Shown: positions 44,757 to 57,765 of the stretch, piece by piece | Layout: the number at the start of each line of letters is the position of its first letter | Position numbering within the stretch: the first letter of the stretch is position 1 | From: Perognathus longimembris pacificus | Lineage: Eukaryota; Chordata; Mammalia; Rodentia; Heteromyidae | Assembly: GCF_023159225.1 (NCBI RefSeq) | Contig: NC_063162.1 | Coordinates: forward strand, 100,363,594 to 100,427,593 | DNA: 64,000 bases | Direction: 5' to 3' | Translations under genes and position numbers: made by a program | The notes under the pieces: model-generated | What the model saw: the letters and a program-made list of their open reading frames with translations, nothing else | The model's database searches: none | Told to the model about the DNA's origin: nothing

Positions 44757-45954
44757 CAAGTCTTGTACCTGGGGCACAAGATATTACTTGTCCCCAAGTA
44801 ATACCTATAGTTTGGGGACAGAATGATGTGTGGGTAGCCATAAAAAATATCAGAAGACAGTTAGTTGTGTTGCTTCAATTCATCAGCGAACATAAAATTA
44901 GAAACGTAACCATACTTATCTAAAGTTGTGAAGACAGAGATAAAGTGATGCTCTTAGTTACAGAGATGTAATTGTCCCTGCCTGAGAGATGCCTGGAATC
45001 ATCTACATACTCCTTGAAAATTGAATTCATTATTTAAAATTATTAATCATTCATGTCCTCCTGATGTGGCACACAATTTAAGAATTTCTTCTTTAGAAAT
45101 AAAACAGAATTTTAGACTAGCTGCTCTAATCCCCAAAGACAGCCAGTGAACATTCGGGTCAGGGAGAGAACCCAGGGCTTTCTCGCATCCCCTCAGTAAT
45201 GCTGGGAGATGTGAAGGGCTTCTTCAGTCATGGCACTTCTCCCTGAGGTCTGCACCACCTACCACCCACTGTTCACGATGCACCAGTGTACAGCTAAACA
45301 GCTCATTTAACCTGCCTGCCATCATAATGAGAAGAACATGGTTTGTTAATATCATTAGTAGACCCAGAATCTTCTGTGTATTTAAACAAATACTACTTTG
45401 TATTTTCTTCTTTAACCTTGAGTTTGGATCTATAATGGGGAGAGTGCATGTTTTAATTACATGTAAAACTATAAAATTAAAGACCATTACTTGAGGCAGC
45501 AAGCTCACTGGGATTATTTCTGGATCTTGCTGATATCATATAGTAGATAGTGAGAGCAATGGGATTGCTATAAATTGTACCCCAACATATTCCCAAATGT
45601 ATAAAGAAAACCCAGTGATTTAAAACATATTTACACATGCCATTGGGAGTTTAGAATTATGTAGGGGTTTTATTCTCCAAATTCATAGGAAAAAATCAGA
45701 AATGAATTTGGAAATATATAGGAAATGAATGTTGGTAAAATGAAATTACCTTTAAATTGCTTCACTTCTCTGAGTTATTCTCCTTCATAAACATATTTCC
45801 TCACAATCTTCATCTTTTGAATTGTGATTATTCTAGAATTGAATGAAAGCTATAGTACTTCACTTCAGAAAATTACTGCCAGGGATGTACATATAAACTA
45901 TTTCAATGAAATTGAGGGAGGGATGAGTGCATGGATTTTGCCAGACCATACTGT
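44757..45954. other. Unique AT-rich stretch
   Basis: No repeat family or coding signal was recognised. Confidence 0.35.
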
Positions 45955-45964
45955 CCCAGAGTAG

Positions 45965-46170
45965 TTTTTTTTTTTTTGGCCAGTCCTGGGCCTTGGACTC
46001 AGGGCCTGAGCACTGTCCCTGGCTTCTTCCCGCTCAAGGCTAGCACTCTGCCTCTTGAGCCACAGCGCCGCTTCTGGCCGTTTTCTGTATATGTGGTGCT
46101 GGGGAATCGAACCTAGGGCCTCGTGTATCTGAGGCAGGCACTCTTGCCACTAGGCTATATCCCCAGCCCC
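45965..46170 (-). mobile_element. IDL-Geo SINE, young subtype, with target duplication
   Basis: A full dimer carries the TTCCCGCTCAAGG and GTATCTGAGGCAGGCAC variants. CCCAGAGTAG flanks it at 45955-45964 and 46171-46180. Confidence 0.95.
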
Positions 46171-46180
46171 CCCAGAGTAG

Positions 46181-47454
46181 TTTTGAATGTAACGAATTTA
46201 CTTACCATCTGTGCACTAGCTCTGAGATCACCAAGAAAAGAATCATGCAAGTCATTTCCTCTATAGCTTTATCCATCTTTTTAGAAGTTAGGGGAATCCT
46301 GATTGAGAAAGGCTGCTGGTGAATGAAAAGTAACACTCTAACATAGTGTATGTGCTTTAAGTTATATTGATAACAATATCAAAAAGATCAATAAAAATAA
46401 CAAATTTGCAACTTAATAATTTTACATGTTTGTGTCCTTTTCTTCCTTGATACTTTTATTTTTGAATGCACCATATTCGACCCTACTGAAATGACTATTT
46501 ACTGAGGCATCTTTGTTAACCAGGCATACTAGCAATAGATAATAATACCTACATTCAGTTTCCAGCATCACTACAAACAGTATAAATCCAACCAAAAAGC
46601 ATATGAAAGTTGAAAATGTTGCATGCATTTTAACCTTGTAGGTAACCTACTATTGCTTCCACATCTCCTTCTTTCTGACAGGTGACATACTCCTTTATTC
46701 AAGTGATTAGGCTACACACTGTAATTGTTAGTGTGAGATGTCAGTTGTAGTCTGACTGCTTCCTCTCCAGGGATTATTGGAAGCCAAAGCCCAGGCACCT
46801 TTCCTTAGTACCTCATCTTTCTTTGTGATCAGAATAGCAAACATTCACCAGGAGAGCCTCGTGAGACTGGAGCTGCAGTTTGTGGCTCATGACCTTCTCA
46901 CCTGCTTCCTTTGATGGTCCACTCCTGGTAGGAAAACTGATATGTCCCCACCCCAGTCAGTTAACACTGGGCTAAATCAGGGACCTGAGCTTTGTGACTG
47001 GGAAGGGATGAGGTTTCATTTCTTTATATGTGCATGAATCCAAGGGCCGAGAGCTAAAAGCTGCCTGTTTGATTGACAATCAGAACAACTGCCCAAGGGG
47101 CACTTTTGAGGTTAGTGGTGGGCTTCAGCCCTTTGGAGACTAGGGAGAAGCAAGTGGAAAAGAGGAAGTGACAACAGACTTATCACTACATATAGAAGGG
47201 CAAAACTCAGAGACCAGTTTCCAGAAAAGGGATTCCCTCTTTCTGATCTCAACACATAGCACTTATCAGCTCAGTGTTTCTCTCTTTCTGGCTTTTCCCA
47301 CTACAGCTTGGTAAGAGGAGTTAGGTTCTCTTGAGCAGATCACTCATGTTCTTGGTTTTCAGTTTCAGGACCCTGGATACTAGAAGAACAGTCAGATTCT
47401 GTGTAAAGAGTCCACAGGTACATCATGTTTTAGCAAGATTGTCACTTTGGAATT
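46181..47454. other. Unique stretch
   Basis: No repeat family or coding signal was recognised. Confidence 0.35.
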
Positions 47455-47541
47455 TTTTTTTCCTGGGCTGGCATGGAACTTTGATCTTCCCAATCTCTGC
47501 CACTGAGTAGCTAAGATTATGGGACTGAGCAACTGGCAGTT
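47455..47541 (-). mobile_element. B1-like SINE fragment
   Basis: CCTGGGCTGGCATGGAAC and GAGTAGCTAAGATTATGGG match the antisense B1-like half. Confidence 0.65.
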
Positions 47542-47649
47542 GTATTTTTGTGACAAACTATGTATTATCTTTTTGTTGTTTCTACTTTTTTAGCGTGTTT
47601 GTAAGATTTCACAGATAGACAGATGAGGGATACAGACTTCATCCAGACC

Positions 47650-47820
47650 CCAGCTCACATACTTACAAAGGCACTTAATTTCTTGTGAACCCTTGTTTTT
47701 CTAAGTGTGTAGCTGTGAGGGTACTAGTAACATCACCTCCTAAACCTTTTGTGAAATGAGATAATGTGTGTTCAGTTGCTTACTGTCTGGAAGTGTCTGG
47801 ATTCTTTGCTAAATAACGTT
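47650..47820 (+). mobile_element. MIR element
   Basis: CCCCAGCTCACATACTTAC, GGCACTTAATTTCTTGTG and GAAATGAGATAATGTGTG follow MIR order. Confidence 0.65.
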
Positions 47821-49194
47821 AGCTATGGCAACATGGCATTGACTTGAGATGTGGCTTATGTAAAACATTTATTTTAGGATGAAGTACAGAATTTGAAGGC
47901 TTATGATGATTGCAGCTGAGAAGGGGGGCCTAGGAGGAGGGAGAGCCAGCCTCTGACATGAGCATCTTTGAGGAAGGCTCTTGGAGGAGGTGCTGTCTAT
48001 GAAATGCCGTATTCTGCAGGGGAGAGTGAGGACCCCACCATCCAGAAACATGTTTTTCCTACTAATGCATTCTGTATAGCATGTCATAAACATACCTCCC
48101 TTCTTATTGAAGGAGCTGCAGTCATTCTGTTAGTTGAATCTTTCTCCTGCTGCTAGATAAAATGTGATTAAACATGGCATTAATCTCCATAGAGCAGGTC
48201 AGAAGCCTGTAAACTCCTGAAGTCCCAATAGTAGCTAAAACCACAGAATTCTTGAAATAAGCTATGTGGCTTGGTTAAAAAAAAAAAAACAACAACCAGA
48301 AATGATTAAAGAGCAAAGCAATTTCATCTGTCAGTGGTTAGTATACTATTGATTTTTCCTAGGTCCTGGATTGAATAGCTTCAGTTCTGTCTGCAGTGGA
48401 GGAAAAATGGTGCCTACTTGTTTTATTTAACAAACAAACAGGGCCATGTTGCATCTACATTTGTGTTCTGCTTTTTCTTCAGGTCCTTTTATTAGGAATA
48501 TGACAACAACAGTGATAATTGTAACAACTGTTGTTTGTAGGGTTTAATTGCATTTCTCATTGAGAAGTTTAATTTTTCATTTTTTTATCTTAAAAAGGTT
48601 GTACAAAAGGATTACAATGTAACATGTCCATCTAAATGTCTAGTACTTCTTGATAGACTCACCTCATACATGTATTCCTTCCACACACGAAAAAAAAAAG
48701 TATTATTTCCATAAATGCGCTTTCTTTCTCCACTAATTATCCAGACTCTGTGAAGGCTATAAAATTTATTGGGCAGATGATAAAATGTTTTCTGCACATT
48801 TCCTGTCTTCTCATTGCTGTTGCAGTGATTGCTTGTCACTGGAAAATTTGACACAGTTTTTGTTATTGATAAATATTTACTGGCAGGTTTGGAAATTCAA
48901 TCACAAATTTTAATGATTTTTATATTTAAACTCCTCTAAATTAGCATCTGTATATTCTAAATAAAATTTCAATGGCTGCATTATAGAAACATTTAAATAC
49001 AGGATTTCTCAAGTGCATAAACATTCATGAATTATATATGACATAGGCAATGATTGTATGATATTTGAAAGGCAAGTTTGAAAATTAAACCAGAGCATTC
49101 TATTGTTTAGCTCAGCTAATTTCTCTCATAATGCATTCCAGCCAATTCTACTCCATCTAACATGGGTTCTTTTGCTTTTCTTGTCTTATCTTTT
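47821..49194. other. Unique AT-rich stretch
   Basis: No confident repeat was found. A weak L1-tail-like segment (GTTGTACAAAAGGATTACA) lies near 48600. Confidence 0.35.
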
Positions 49195-49375
49195 TTTCTT
49201 TTCTTTTCTTTTTCATTCTTTACTGTTATTGCAGAGGTGATATATAGAGGGGTTACAGTTACATTAGTCAGGTAATCAGTGCAATTCTTTTTTTGAACTA
49301 CGCCTCCCCTTCCCTTGCCCTCTCCCAGTTTTTCCCTCCTGTCGGCCCCCCCCCGCCCCCCACTCACACAAGATA
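49195..49375 (-). mobile_element. Older L1 3' end fragment
   Basis: Landmarks GAGGGGTTACAGTTACA, GTCAGGTAAT and a CTCTCCCAGTTTTTCCC segment match the other older L1 tails. A C-rich run follows at 49348-49361. Confidence 0.7.
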
Positions 49376-50020
49376 TAGTCTTTTTTTTTTTTTTCTCAAG
49401 GTAGGGTCTTGTTAAAATTTTAAAATCTTATCCAGAGGAATTTTGGCTGTTTACATGAAATGGAGATTTACATTCCTCTGAAAGCCAAAGAGGTGTCTTT
49501 GAAATGAGACACCAGTCCTCCATATTTTACTAATATTTTTACTTATCAGGATCATATTTAATTCATATATCTCAAAATCCTTTGCTAAATTCATTTTTGA
49601 AAGCATTAAATGCTAAGTAGTTCAGATAGGAAGAGCAACATGAGATGGAACACAGTTTTATTTTATTTTGGATTTTGAACATTAAAAGGTAACATCTCTG
49701 GAAAGTAGGTAAACAAGAAAATGCCAAAGTGTAAGGAAAAACAATGTAAGTAATGTAGCTTCCTTGAGATGTGATAAATATGTTCAGAGAAGGATGTACA
49801 GGAGAGAATGAAGGAAGTGAGCTGGGCAAAATAATGAACAGAAGCAGCTAATTGGAGATTATCTGAAGATAAAGCGTCTGCACCACCCTCTGGGGAAATT
49901 AACTGCCAGATGAGAAACATATTGCAGGAACACAATGGCTAATGCTGTCTTTCAAGAACAGTTATGAGTATGAGGGAAAGCCTTAAAAGAAAAGATGAAA
50001 CAAAGAACCAGGGAAGACAT

Positions 50021-50233
50021 ACCCTTTTTTTTTTTTTGGCCAGTTCTGGGGCTTGATGAACTCAGGGCTTGGGCACTGTGCATCAGCTACTTTTGCTCAA
50101 GGCTAGAGCTCTACCACATGAGCCACATGCCCACTTCCAGTTCTTTCTGTCTATGTGGTACTGAGAAATCGAACCCAGGGCTTCATGCATGCAAGGTACA
50201 AGTATTCTACCACTAAGCCACATTCCCAGCCCC
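50021..50233 (-). mobile_element. IDL-Geo SINE, diverged
   Basis: A dimer with several substitutions (GCACTGTGCATCAGC in the Geo half). Boundaries are clear, but no convincing target duplication was seen. Confidence 0.88.
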
Positions 50234-50408
50234 ATTTTTTCATATGTATATTGTGTAAGTGCCTCTCATCTAAAGAGAGGGAAATGTTTTTATTTGAGGG
50301 AAATTACTCTTGAAAAATTAAAAACAAACAAACAAAAAACAAAAACTTCAGATGTGATTGTTGTAGAGAATAGAGCTGACTCTCTTGATTAAGGAAACAT
50401 GGTAGCAG

Positions 50409-50690
50409 TTGTTAAAATGAAGTTAAATATTAGGTTAACTTGACCGCAAAATTCTGCTTCTGTAAACAAGGGCTTGCTTAATTCATTTGTTGCTTGCTCT
50501 ACCCTCTGAGTCAACTCCCTACATTTGTGCTACGCTTTTACCTTTATAAGCCTCAGCTGGAGGATGGTTAGGGGTCGCAGTTTCAGCTCTGGAGTCTGTA
50601 CTGCATACCTGGCCAGTCAGTTTGCTTTATGCTTCCCCAATAAACCCATCTTTTTGCTTGAAAAAAAATATTCAGCCAATTTCTAGAACC
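50409..50690 (+). mobile_element. ERV-type LTR fragment (class I-like)
   Basis: A CTTTATAAGCC TATA-like box near 50543, a GGGGTCGCAGTTTCAGCTC stretch, CCCCAATAAACCC near 50636 and a CATCTTTTTGC continuation follow the U3-R order of gammaretrovirus-like LTRs. The left boundary is uncertain. No coding part is present. Confidence 0.55.
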
Positions 50691-50697
50691 TGAGCCA

Positions 50698-50899
50698 TTT
50701 TTTTTTTTGGCCAGTTCTGGGCCTTGGACTCAGGGCCTGAGCACTGTCCCTGGTTTCTTCCCACTCAAGGCTAGCACTCTGCCACCTGAGCCACAGCGCC
50801 CCTTCTGGCCATTTTCCATATATATGGAGCTGGGGAATCGAACCGAGAGCTTCATGTGTTGGAGGCAAGCACCCTTGCCACTAGACCATATTCCCAGCT
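50698..50899 (-). mobile_element. IDL-Geo SINE inserted at end of an LTR
   Basis: A full dimer carries the TTCCCACTCAAGG variant. CCTGAGCCA flanks it at 50689-50697 and 50900-50908. It lies just 3' of an ERV-type LTR. Confidence 0.92.
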
Positions 50900-50908
50900 C
50901 CTGAGCCA

Positions 50909-53756
50909 ATTTTTTTTTTTAATGATCTTTGCTTGTCATAAAGTTATTGGACTTGTTATGCTCGTATTCTATTCAGAAACTTCTACATTGAGATTAAGAT
51001 AGATTTCTATATTAGAAAACAAGCTAGAAACCCCCTATGTAGTTATATAGTCATATTAAAATTATATTTTAATATTATTGAAATGATAGTGAATGTTTTT
51101 AATCAGGTTAAATAGTAGTCTTGGTCATAACTTAAAAATGAGGATAGTGTTATATTTTCAAAGTAGTTATGTACAAGTAGTTATGTGCTGTGTGCTCAGT
51201 ATGTGTTGTGCATGGCAGAACAGACATAGATCAGATATATGAGGTAAAACTCTTCCCCTCTAGACAGTGTGTGGTCAGGCCAAGGCTGATTTCATGGGTC
51301 AGGCTGTGGTACTGAGGACATCAAGATGGACACCTTCACTTGTTCTCAGTATTATTGTACTCTTCAGTGAAACAGTTGCCCAAGGACCCCAACAGCCATT
51401 GGTTTCCCTGGAGACACTTATCTGCATGTACCCTGTGAATGGGTTTGTCTTTTCAAAGTATGCTTTGATAATGTGTGCTTCATGGAAACACTGAGACCTT
51501 TTGTTTGGTGAGAGAATCTCTACTTCAGAAATGTATCAGCATGTTCTTGTACTGACTTTGAACTGTGGGGAAGACCAAAGAAATGCCAAAGAAATTAGGT
51601 GATCTTATCCCTTGTGGGTAGCCAGAGCTTGTGTCTTGTTCATTGTGTGTGCCACGGGTATAGTTTTGACAAAACTTGGTGTAAGACAAGAGGGCTCTTC
51701 TAAAGACCAGGCTTTCCTTCTTCTGCTAAAATTAGTATGATTCTCATTGGTGCAGTGTTAGTGCTAGAAACTTTCAATGCTAAAAAGCCAAATGGCTGTA
51801 CTTTGGGAGGTAACACTGAGAATTGTTCCTACTTGTGTGTGTGTTCTTAGAAAGCAGCTGAAGCTTAAAGGCCACAGAAGAAAATAGACTGTTGGCTCAT
51901 GGTGTTGGAAAAGAAGTTATCTACCTAGTGTCCACATATGTAGGGAGTAAGTACCAGACACCTGAGTTAAAAAATAAATCGATAGGCAACTAAGACATGA
52001 ATTCCCCACTGAATTGCTATTTCTGAATTGAATATTTACTTCAGTTACCAGAAAACAGTTTACTTTTCTCCATAGCAATTATAATAAGCTGGTTTTGTAG
52101 TTAGCTTAAAAATACTTTAGAAACACCAATATTACCATACCATGTAAATTGCGTTGTGAAAATAGAGGGCTGTGAGTCATTCAGTCAGTGACTGTTTAAG
52201 GGGAACATAGGAAATTTTGAAATAAATGGTTAGTGACAACAATAGTAACACCTCAAAAGCAGTGTTCCAGAAGTACCTAGTATTCCTCTGGGAAAATATG
52301 CATTTATAATGTTGTTAATTAATTGCTGAGGGAAATGAGCAGCATGGAGCAATCATGGGTGGGAACCGTCTACTGGTTCATAGGTTCATAAAATAGGTCT
52401 GTTTGATAGCAAAACCAGAAAAGGTTCATGAGAAAAGTCTCTTAATTATGAATGGCAATAGCAACTAATGGGATGTGCACTGCTCTGCAGTGACTGAAAT
52501 TTCATTCAACTTCACTTTCCTGTTTACTGGCTTCAACTACATAGACAGGAAGTTCAAATCTGGAAAAAAATATATCATGAAATCCCAGGACAAAATCTTA
52601 AATGAAAAGATAAGCCCCAAGATAAAAGTATGTCTACTTGGGGTAGACTTTTGTATTGCTGTTCTTTTCCCCAAGTAGTAAGCAATTAGACATGAAAGAA
52701 AAAAAGTCCCTCTGTGATATCCTTCTGGGAAGGATATGTAGTTTGCTGCTTTAGAAACCTCTCTGTGGTCTCAGGAATGATGACAGGGCACAGTTCTGAT
52801 GAAGCAAGTTCCTTTGCCACATGTCTATGATTTAATCTTTTTTTCTCCTTTCCCCAGGAGACAAGTCTGTTTAGTATTGTCAACCATGTCAACTTTACCA
52901 GAATGTCTCAAAACATCTGTAAAACACTGATTAAAATAGATAGCTTGGCACTAAAAAAGAAATGTGTTGGCTTTCTGCTGTCTCTGCTGTCTTCCTGGAA
53001 TCATATTTGTATTCTTCTGAAGCATTTGTGGAATTCAAGTCTCGTGTAGTTAAATACTGGCTGGATGGACATGGATATCTTAGTCATTGTAGTATAGAAG
53101 GGCAGGCAGCTGGCCCTGTTATGTAATGGAGGAGTCATTCTTCTTGAGTGGAGAAAAAAAGCCAAATTTTCCTGAAATATTTCTCAGAAATTTTCCTGAA
53201 ATATTTCTCTGAAGCATTTCTCAGAAAAGGGACAGGAAAGTTTGTGGCAGAAATATAGCCAGAGAAGGCTAGTGTAAAAACCAATCAAATAAAAAAATAA
53301 AAACTGTAGCAGAGGAACTGCAACAAAGCCACAGAGCTCTCTCATCTTCTTTTTATGGGGACAAATTAGGACATGGGAAAACCAAGTATTTAAGGAGAAT
53401 TTATTATCTCTTTTTATTGTGCTTCTTTCCTGCTTTGCCCGTTTCTCATGGCATCAGGTCTGTGCTTCCGTTTGATGTTTGATGGAGTCATTAAATAATA
53501 TTGCTACCGTCCCTCTCAAGTTTTAACAGTTGAGAAGTAGCACACAAAAACAAGGTCAATGGAGAAAGAGAAAACCCAGCTTTCTTGTTACAACAGGGAG
53601 AGAAGCCATGTGTGGCCAGAAAGGCTCCTTGGCTCTTTTGCCTCCACCGCAGCTTGCTGCTCAGAGGGTCTGTGCATGCCCAGGAAAGCACCTCTTTGTT
53701 CAGCTGACAGAGGCAAAGCAGAGGCTACGTGATCATGGCTAAGAAGACTCAGTGTC
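50909..53756. other. Longest repeat-poor stretch
   Basis: About 2.8 kb has no recognised SINE, L1 or LTR, only the short tandem duplication at 53164. No coding exon was recognised. Confidence 0.45.
53164..53211 (+). repeat. 24-bp tandem duplication
   Basis: AAATTTTCCTGAAATATTTC begins at 53164 and again at 53188, and the shared tract is 22 bp. A third partial ATTTCTC-type unit follows. Confidence 0.85.
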
Positions 53757-53862
53757 TGACTGGAGATGTGGCTCAAGTGGTTGAGCGCCAGCCATGAAAG
53801 AAAAATATAAAATATATCATGAGGGTCTGAGTTCAAGCCATGGTGCTAACACACATACAAAT

Positions 53863-53903
<41 letters not shown>
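53757..53903 (+). mobile_element. ID-like monomer SINE with (CA)n tail
   Basis: CTGGAGATGTGGCTCAAGTG and GAGTTCAAGCCATGGTGC mark the tRNA-derived body. A CA repeat of about 40 bp forms the tail at 53860-53902. There is no Geo half. Confidence 0.75.
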
Positions 53904-53904
<1 letters not shown>

Positions 53905-54287
53905 CTTAATTTCCATGCTAGTTGCTCACCAGCATGATGCAAGGAGGGATGGGAAGAAGCTTGGAATGTATATAAACTTTTTCTGCTTCCTAAGGATTGT
54001 AGTGGAAATTTCATGTTTTCTATAGGCATATGAGAGGTAGGAATTGCCCCTTACCTCCAAACCCCTCTGCTTCAGCCTTCTGTCAGGACCCTAGATTTGT
54101 CTTTCTGCTCTCCACCAAAACACTCTCCTAGGAGAGACTTTTTTTTTTTATGGTGAAACCTGCTTCTTTCCTCCTTTCTCTGTGAATTCCTTCATTTTTA
54201 CTATGTACTCTATACTGACAGCAATATAAAACGGTTTTTTTTGTTTGTTTTCTAAGCTTCTTTTTTTTTAGATTATCTCTATTTATT

Positions 54288-54560
54288 TATTTTTTTTCCA
54301 AATTTTTATTATCAAAATGATGTACAGAGAGGTTACAGTTTCATACGTTAGGCATTGGATACATTTCTTGTACTGTTTGTTACCTTGTCCCTCATACCCC
54401 CCTTCCCACCTCACCCTTTCCCTTTCCCCCCATGCAGTGTTCAGTTTACTTACACCAAACAGTTTTGCAAGTATTGCTTTTGTAGTTGTTTGTCTTTTTT
54501 TACCCTGTGTCTCTCAATTTTGGTATTCCCTTTCAATTTCCTAGTTCTAATACCAGTATG
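54288..54560 (-). mobile_element. L1 3' UTR fragment
   Basis: The sequence matches the 3' UTR of the L1 at 2872-3362 (same order of landmarks, with the tail at the left edge). It stops before ORF2, so no coding sequence remains. Confidence 0.85.
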
Positions 54561-55727
54561 TTTTCTAAGCTTCTGCACGGTTCATCACTATGTTGTTACA
54601 TTCATTCCATCTTCCCCTACGGTTCCATTTGTCTGTCTTCACATACTGTTACATGTACACATGTCTTGTCTCCCCAATTAGGTTGTAAGGTTGTTGGAGA
54701 CAGGATGGGTTTCTTCTGTGCCTCTTTTGTGTACTTTCTCATGCTTACCCAATGCAGTGTTTAGATAAATAGCTTGCCTTCTCCAGAAAACACAACCTCA
54801 TATGAAGCTCACAAGAAAATCTTGATGAGGTGGTTCAGTTCCAGACCTGCAACCATGAGGGGACAGGAGATCTTAGCAAGCACAAGGTAGTGTGCTACCA
54901 AGATATCCATCCTCTCTCTAGGACACATAGCTCACTGTTCTGTGATGTGTTTGTCTTGCAGATAGGTCTCGGAAACCACTTACTTCATCATAGTCATTCT
55001 AGGAAAGAAAAGGCAATGCATTTACCTAGCTCCTTCCTGCTTCTCACTGGTCAAAGTTGTCCTATTGGATTTTAAGTTGTTTCGTGGCTGTGTTCCTGGT
55101 CTGTATGGCCAGCTTCTGGGGAAGTCTAATTCTGTTCTCCACCGCAAGGTGATTTATGGTGATCTTCATATGGTTGAAGTAGCCAGCCTCCCAAGAGCAG
55201 TTCTGCTAGACTAGAGCCAGAGCTGTGGTAGTTCCTGCCACAGTGGATTTGACAGACTGAGCCTGAGCCATTACCACTGGGAGGCTAGGCTAGCTGGTAG
55301 TGTCAGAATAGAGAAGATGTGAGGAGGTACAGAGAAACCTAAGAAAACACAAATTTCGGTCCAATATAGTATTTACTAAGTTGATATTGGCTGGATAACT
55401 AAACATGGTAAGTGTGTAAAAATCATTAATGACATTTGTTGCTTGATTGCTTCCTGTATTTCTACTTTCTGGTGTTACTAAGAGAAACAAAGGATGATTT
55501 AAAAAACCGTCAGACTAAATGCAGGATCAGGGTACAGGAACAATAAACATATGTGAGTCCAGGTAACTAATCAAGGAAGGCCTCTTGGAGGAGATTAGGT
55601 TTGAGCTGTCTTTTGAAATCTATAATGGTAAAGATTTATCAGGAATGAACAGTTGTCTACAAAGTTCTCATGGAGTCTTAGAATCTGAGAAAAATACCAG
55701 ATGTTATTGTAAATTTTAATACACCAC
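54561..55727. other. Unique stretch
   Basis: No repeat family or coding signal was recognised. Confidence 0.35.
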
Positions 55728-55962
55728 AGCTAGCATGGGTGGCTCACTTATATAAACCTAGCTAATCAGGAAGTTGAGATATGAGATATGAGATGGAGGC
55801 TCAAAGCCAGCTTGGATAGGCAAAACGGAGAGACTATCATTCCCAATTAACTAGCAAAAAAGCCAAAAGTGAAAATATGGCTCAAGTGGCAGAGAGCCAG
55901 CCTTGAGTGAAAAGGCCAAGCAAAGTGTATGGTATTGAGTACAAGCCCCATTTTTTAAATAG
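55728..55962 (+). mobile_element. B1-like/Geo composite SINE
   Basis: The B1-like half contains a small local duplication (GAGATAT repeated near 55778). The Geo half (GCTCAAGTGGCAGAGAGCC) ends GAGTACAAGCCCC with a short A-rich tail. Confidence 0.85.
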
Positions 55963-56278
55963 AGTAACATTGAAAATGAAGCAGCTCTGATTTTATGTGC
56001 AGATTATTCAGTGTATGGACATAATGGAAGATTTTATACAGTAGTTTTTTGCAAGGATGACACTGCAAAGAAGTCCTTTTTCTTAGCTTTACTTTTCCCT
56101 ATACGCTGCTCTCAGGTAAAACCAGAGTGGAAAACCATCAGTCTCAAGGATTGGAACCATCTACTACAAGACCCCTATCTTCACTGTCCCTGAAAGGGGT
56201 TCAGGCACACAGCTCCTCCTCTGTCACACTTCCATGACAGAAGACTCAGCCCCGTCATCAGGTGTCTGTTTTTTCTTT

Positions 56279-56484
56279 CTTTTTTTTTTTTTTGGCCAGT
56301 CCTGGGCCTTGGACTCAGGGCCTGAGCACTGTCCCTGGCTTCTTCCCGCTCAAGGCTAGCACTCTGCCACTTGAGCCACAGCGCCGCTTCTGGCCGTTTT
56401 CTGTATATGTGGTGCTGGGGAATCGAATCTAGGGCCTCGTGTATCCGAGGCAGGCACTCTTGCCACTAGGCTATATCCCCAGCC
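56279..56484 (-). mobile_element. IDL-Geo SINE, young subtype, with target duplication
   Basis: A full dimer is nearly identical to the copies at 45965 and 59391. CTGTTTTTTCTTT flanks it at 56266-56278 and 56485-56497. Confidence 0.95.
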
Positions 56485-57499
56485 CTGTTTTTTCTTTAAT
56501 TCTCTATTGAAGTACAACATACCTTAAGGGAGATTTAGTTTTGATACGCATTAGAATAAGCTTTAAAAATTGATCAAGGCCCAAACTCCCTACCCCAGAC
56601 CAATTAAGTCCATGGGAGTGGGGCTAAGCATTATCCTGTCTCTGAAAGTACCCCAGGGGAGTTTCATGTCCAAGGAGGATTGCCAACCCCTGTACTTCCG
56701 TAAACCCATCAAACTTTTAAAGAGTGCTCTCATGTTTCGCTTTCATCTCTTCTCCATGAAAAGTGTCTCTCATCTTCATAAGACATTGCTTCTTGTGTTT
56801 TAAAGGTCTGTTTGATGAGTACCAGTTCATATTGAAATCCCTACAACAGAGCATTTCTTACTAATACGTTTTGTCAAATATAGTCACAGAGACTAGAATT
56901 GTCTAAGAAACAGGTCAAAATGTAATCAAGTGCTATTTCTATCTGGATTTGAGTGAAATTTATTAACTTGAATCTCCATGTCTGTACAGTTGTAGATGTG
57001 GGCCCACAGTGAAGTAATCATGTGGATTTGAGACTTTCCTGTGTCAAGACCCTGAGTTCTGAGCAAGTTCATTTGGGTCTGCCTTGAGGGTTTTATTTTT
57101 TAATGGTTTTGTAATGATTTTAATAAAAATAAACACAAAGCACTGGCAGAAATAAGTTAGATATGTGACTTGATTTAGAGGGAAATTAATCATTCAAAAT
57201 AGTCTTTCAGAAAGCTAGAATATGCAAAATATAATTTTTGTTTACGGTTTAGTAGTAAGAAATAGAAATTGTGATATAAATGCATTAGAATATAGGTTTC
57301 TTTGAAAATATTACTCATCTTGTTTTATCTAGCAATGTGTGTGTTCACAGGTAAGGTAAGCAGCCTGGTGTTCATAGTTCCTATGGCATTTGAGAGTTTT
57401 GTTTCACCTGGAGAAATTTGTTAAAGTTGGGTTTCTTACTACTGAGATGAGAGCCTATCACAGGTCACTCGAAGGTGTTACTCAACCTGCTAGAAAATG

Positions 57500-57755
57500 T
57501 GTGAGCTGAGCACCAGTGGCTCATGCCTATTATCCTGGCTACTCAGGAGTCTGAGCTCTGAGGATCACGGTTTGAAGTAGGTCTGGGCAGGAAAGTTTGT
57601 AAGACTCTTATCTCCAGCTAATCACCAGAAAACCAGAAGTGGAGCTGTGGCTCAAAGTGGTAGATGACTAGACTTGAGTGGAAGAACTCAGGGTCAGTGA
57701 CCAAACTCTGAGTTCAAGCCCCATGACTGATTAAAAAAAGAAAAGAAAAGGAAAA
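57500..57755 (+). mobile_element. B1-like/Geo composite SINE, full length
   Basis: Both halves and an A/G-rich tail are present. AGAAAATGTG occurs before (about 57492-57501) and after (57756-57765), a likely target duplication. Confidence 0.9.
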
Positions 57756-57765
57756 AGAAAATGTG

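Noticed and set aside
50409..50690. A provirus with coding capacity
   Set aside because: Only LTR-like sequence is visible. No gag, pol or env-like frame follows before the SINE at 50698 and unique DNA.
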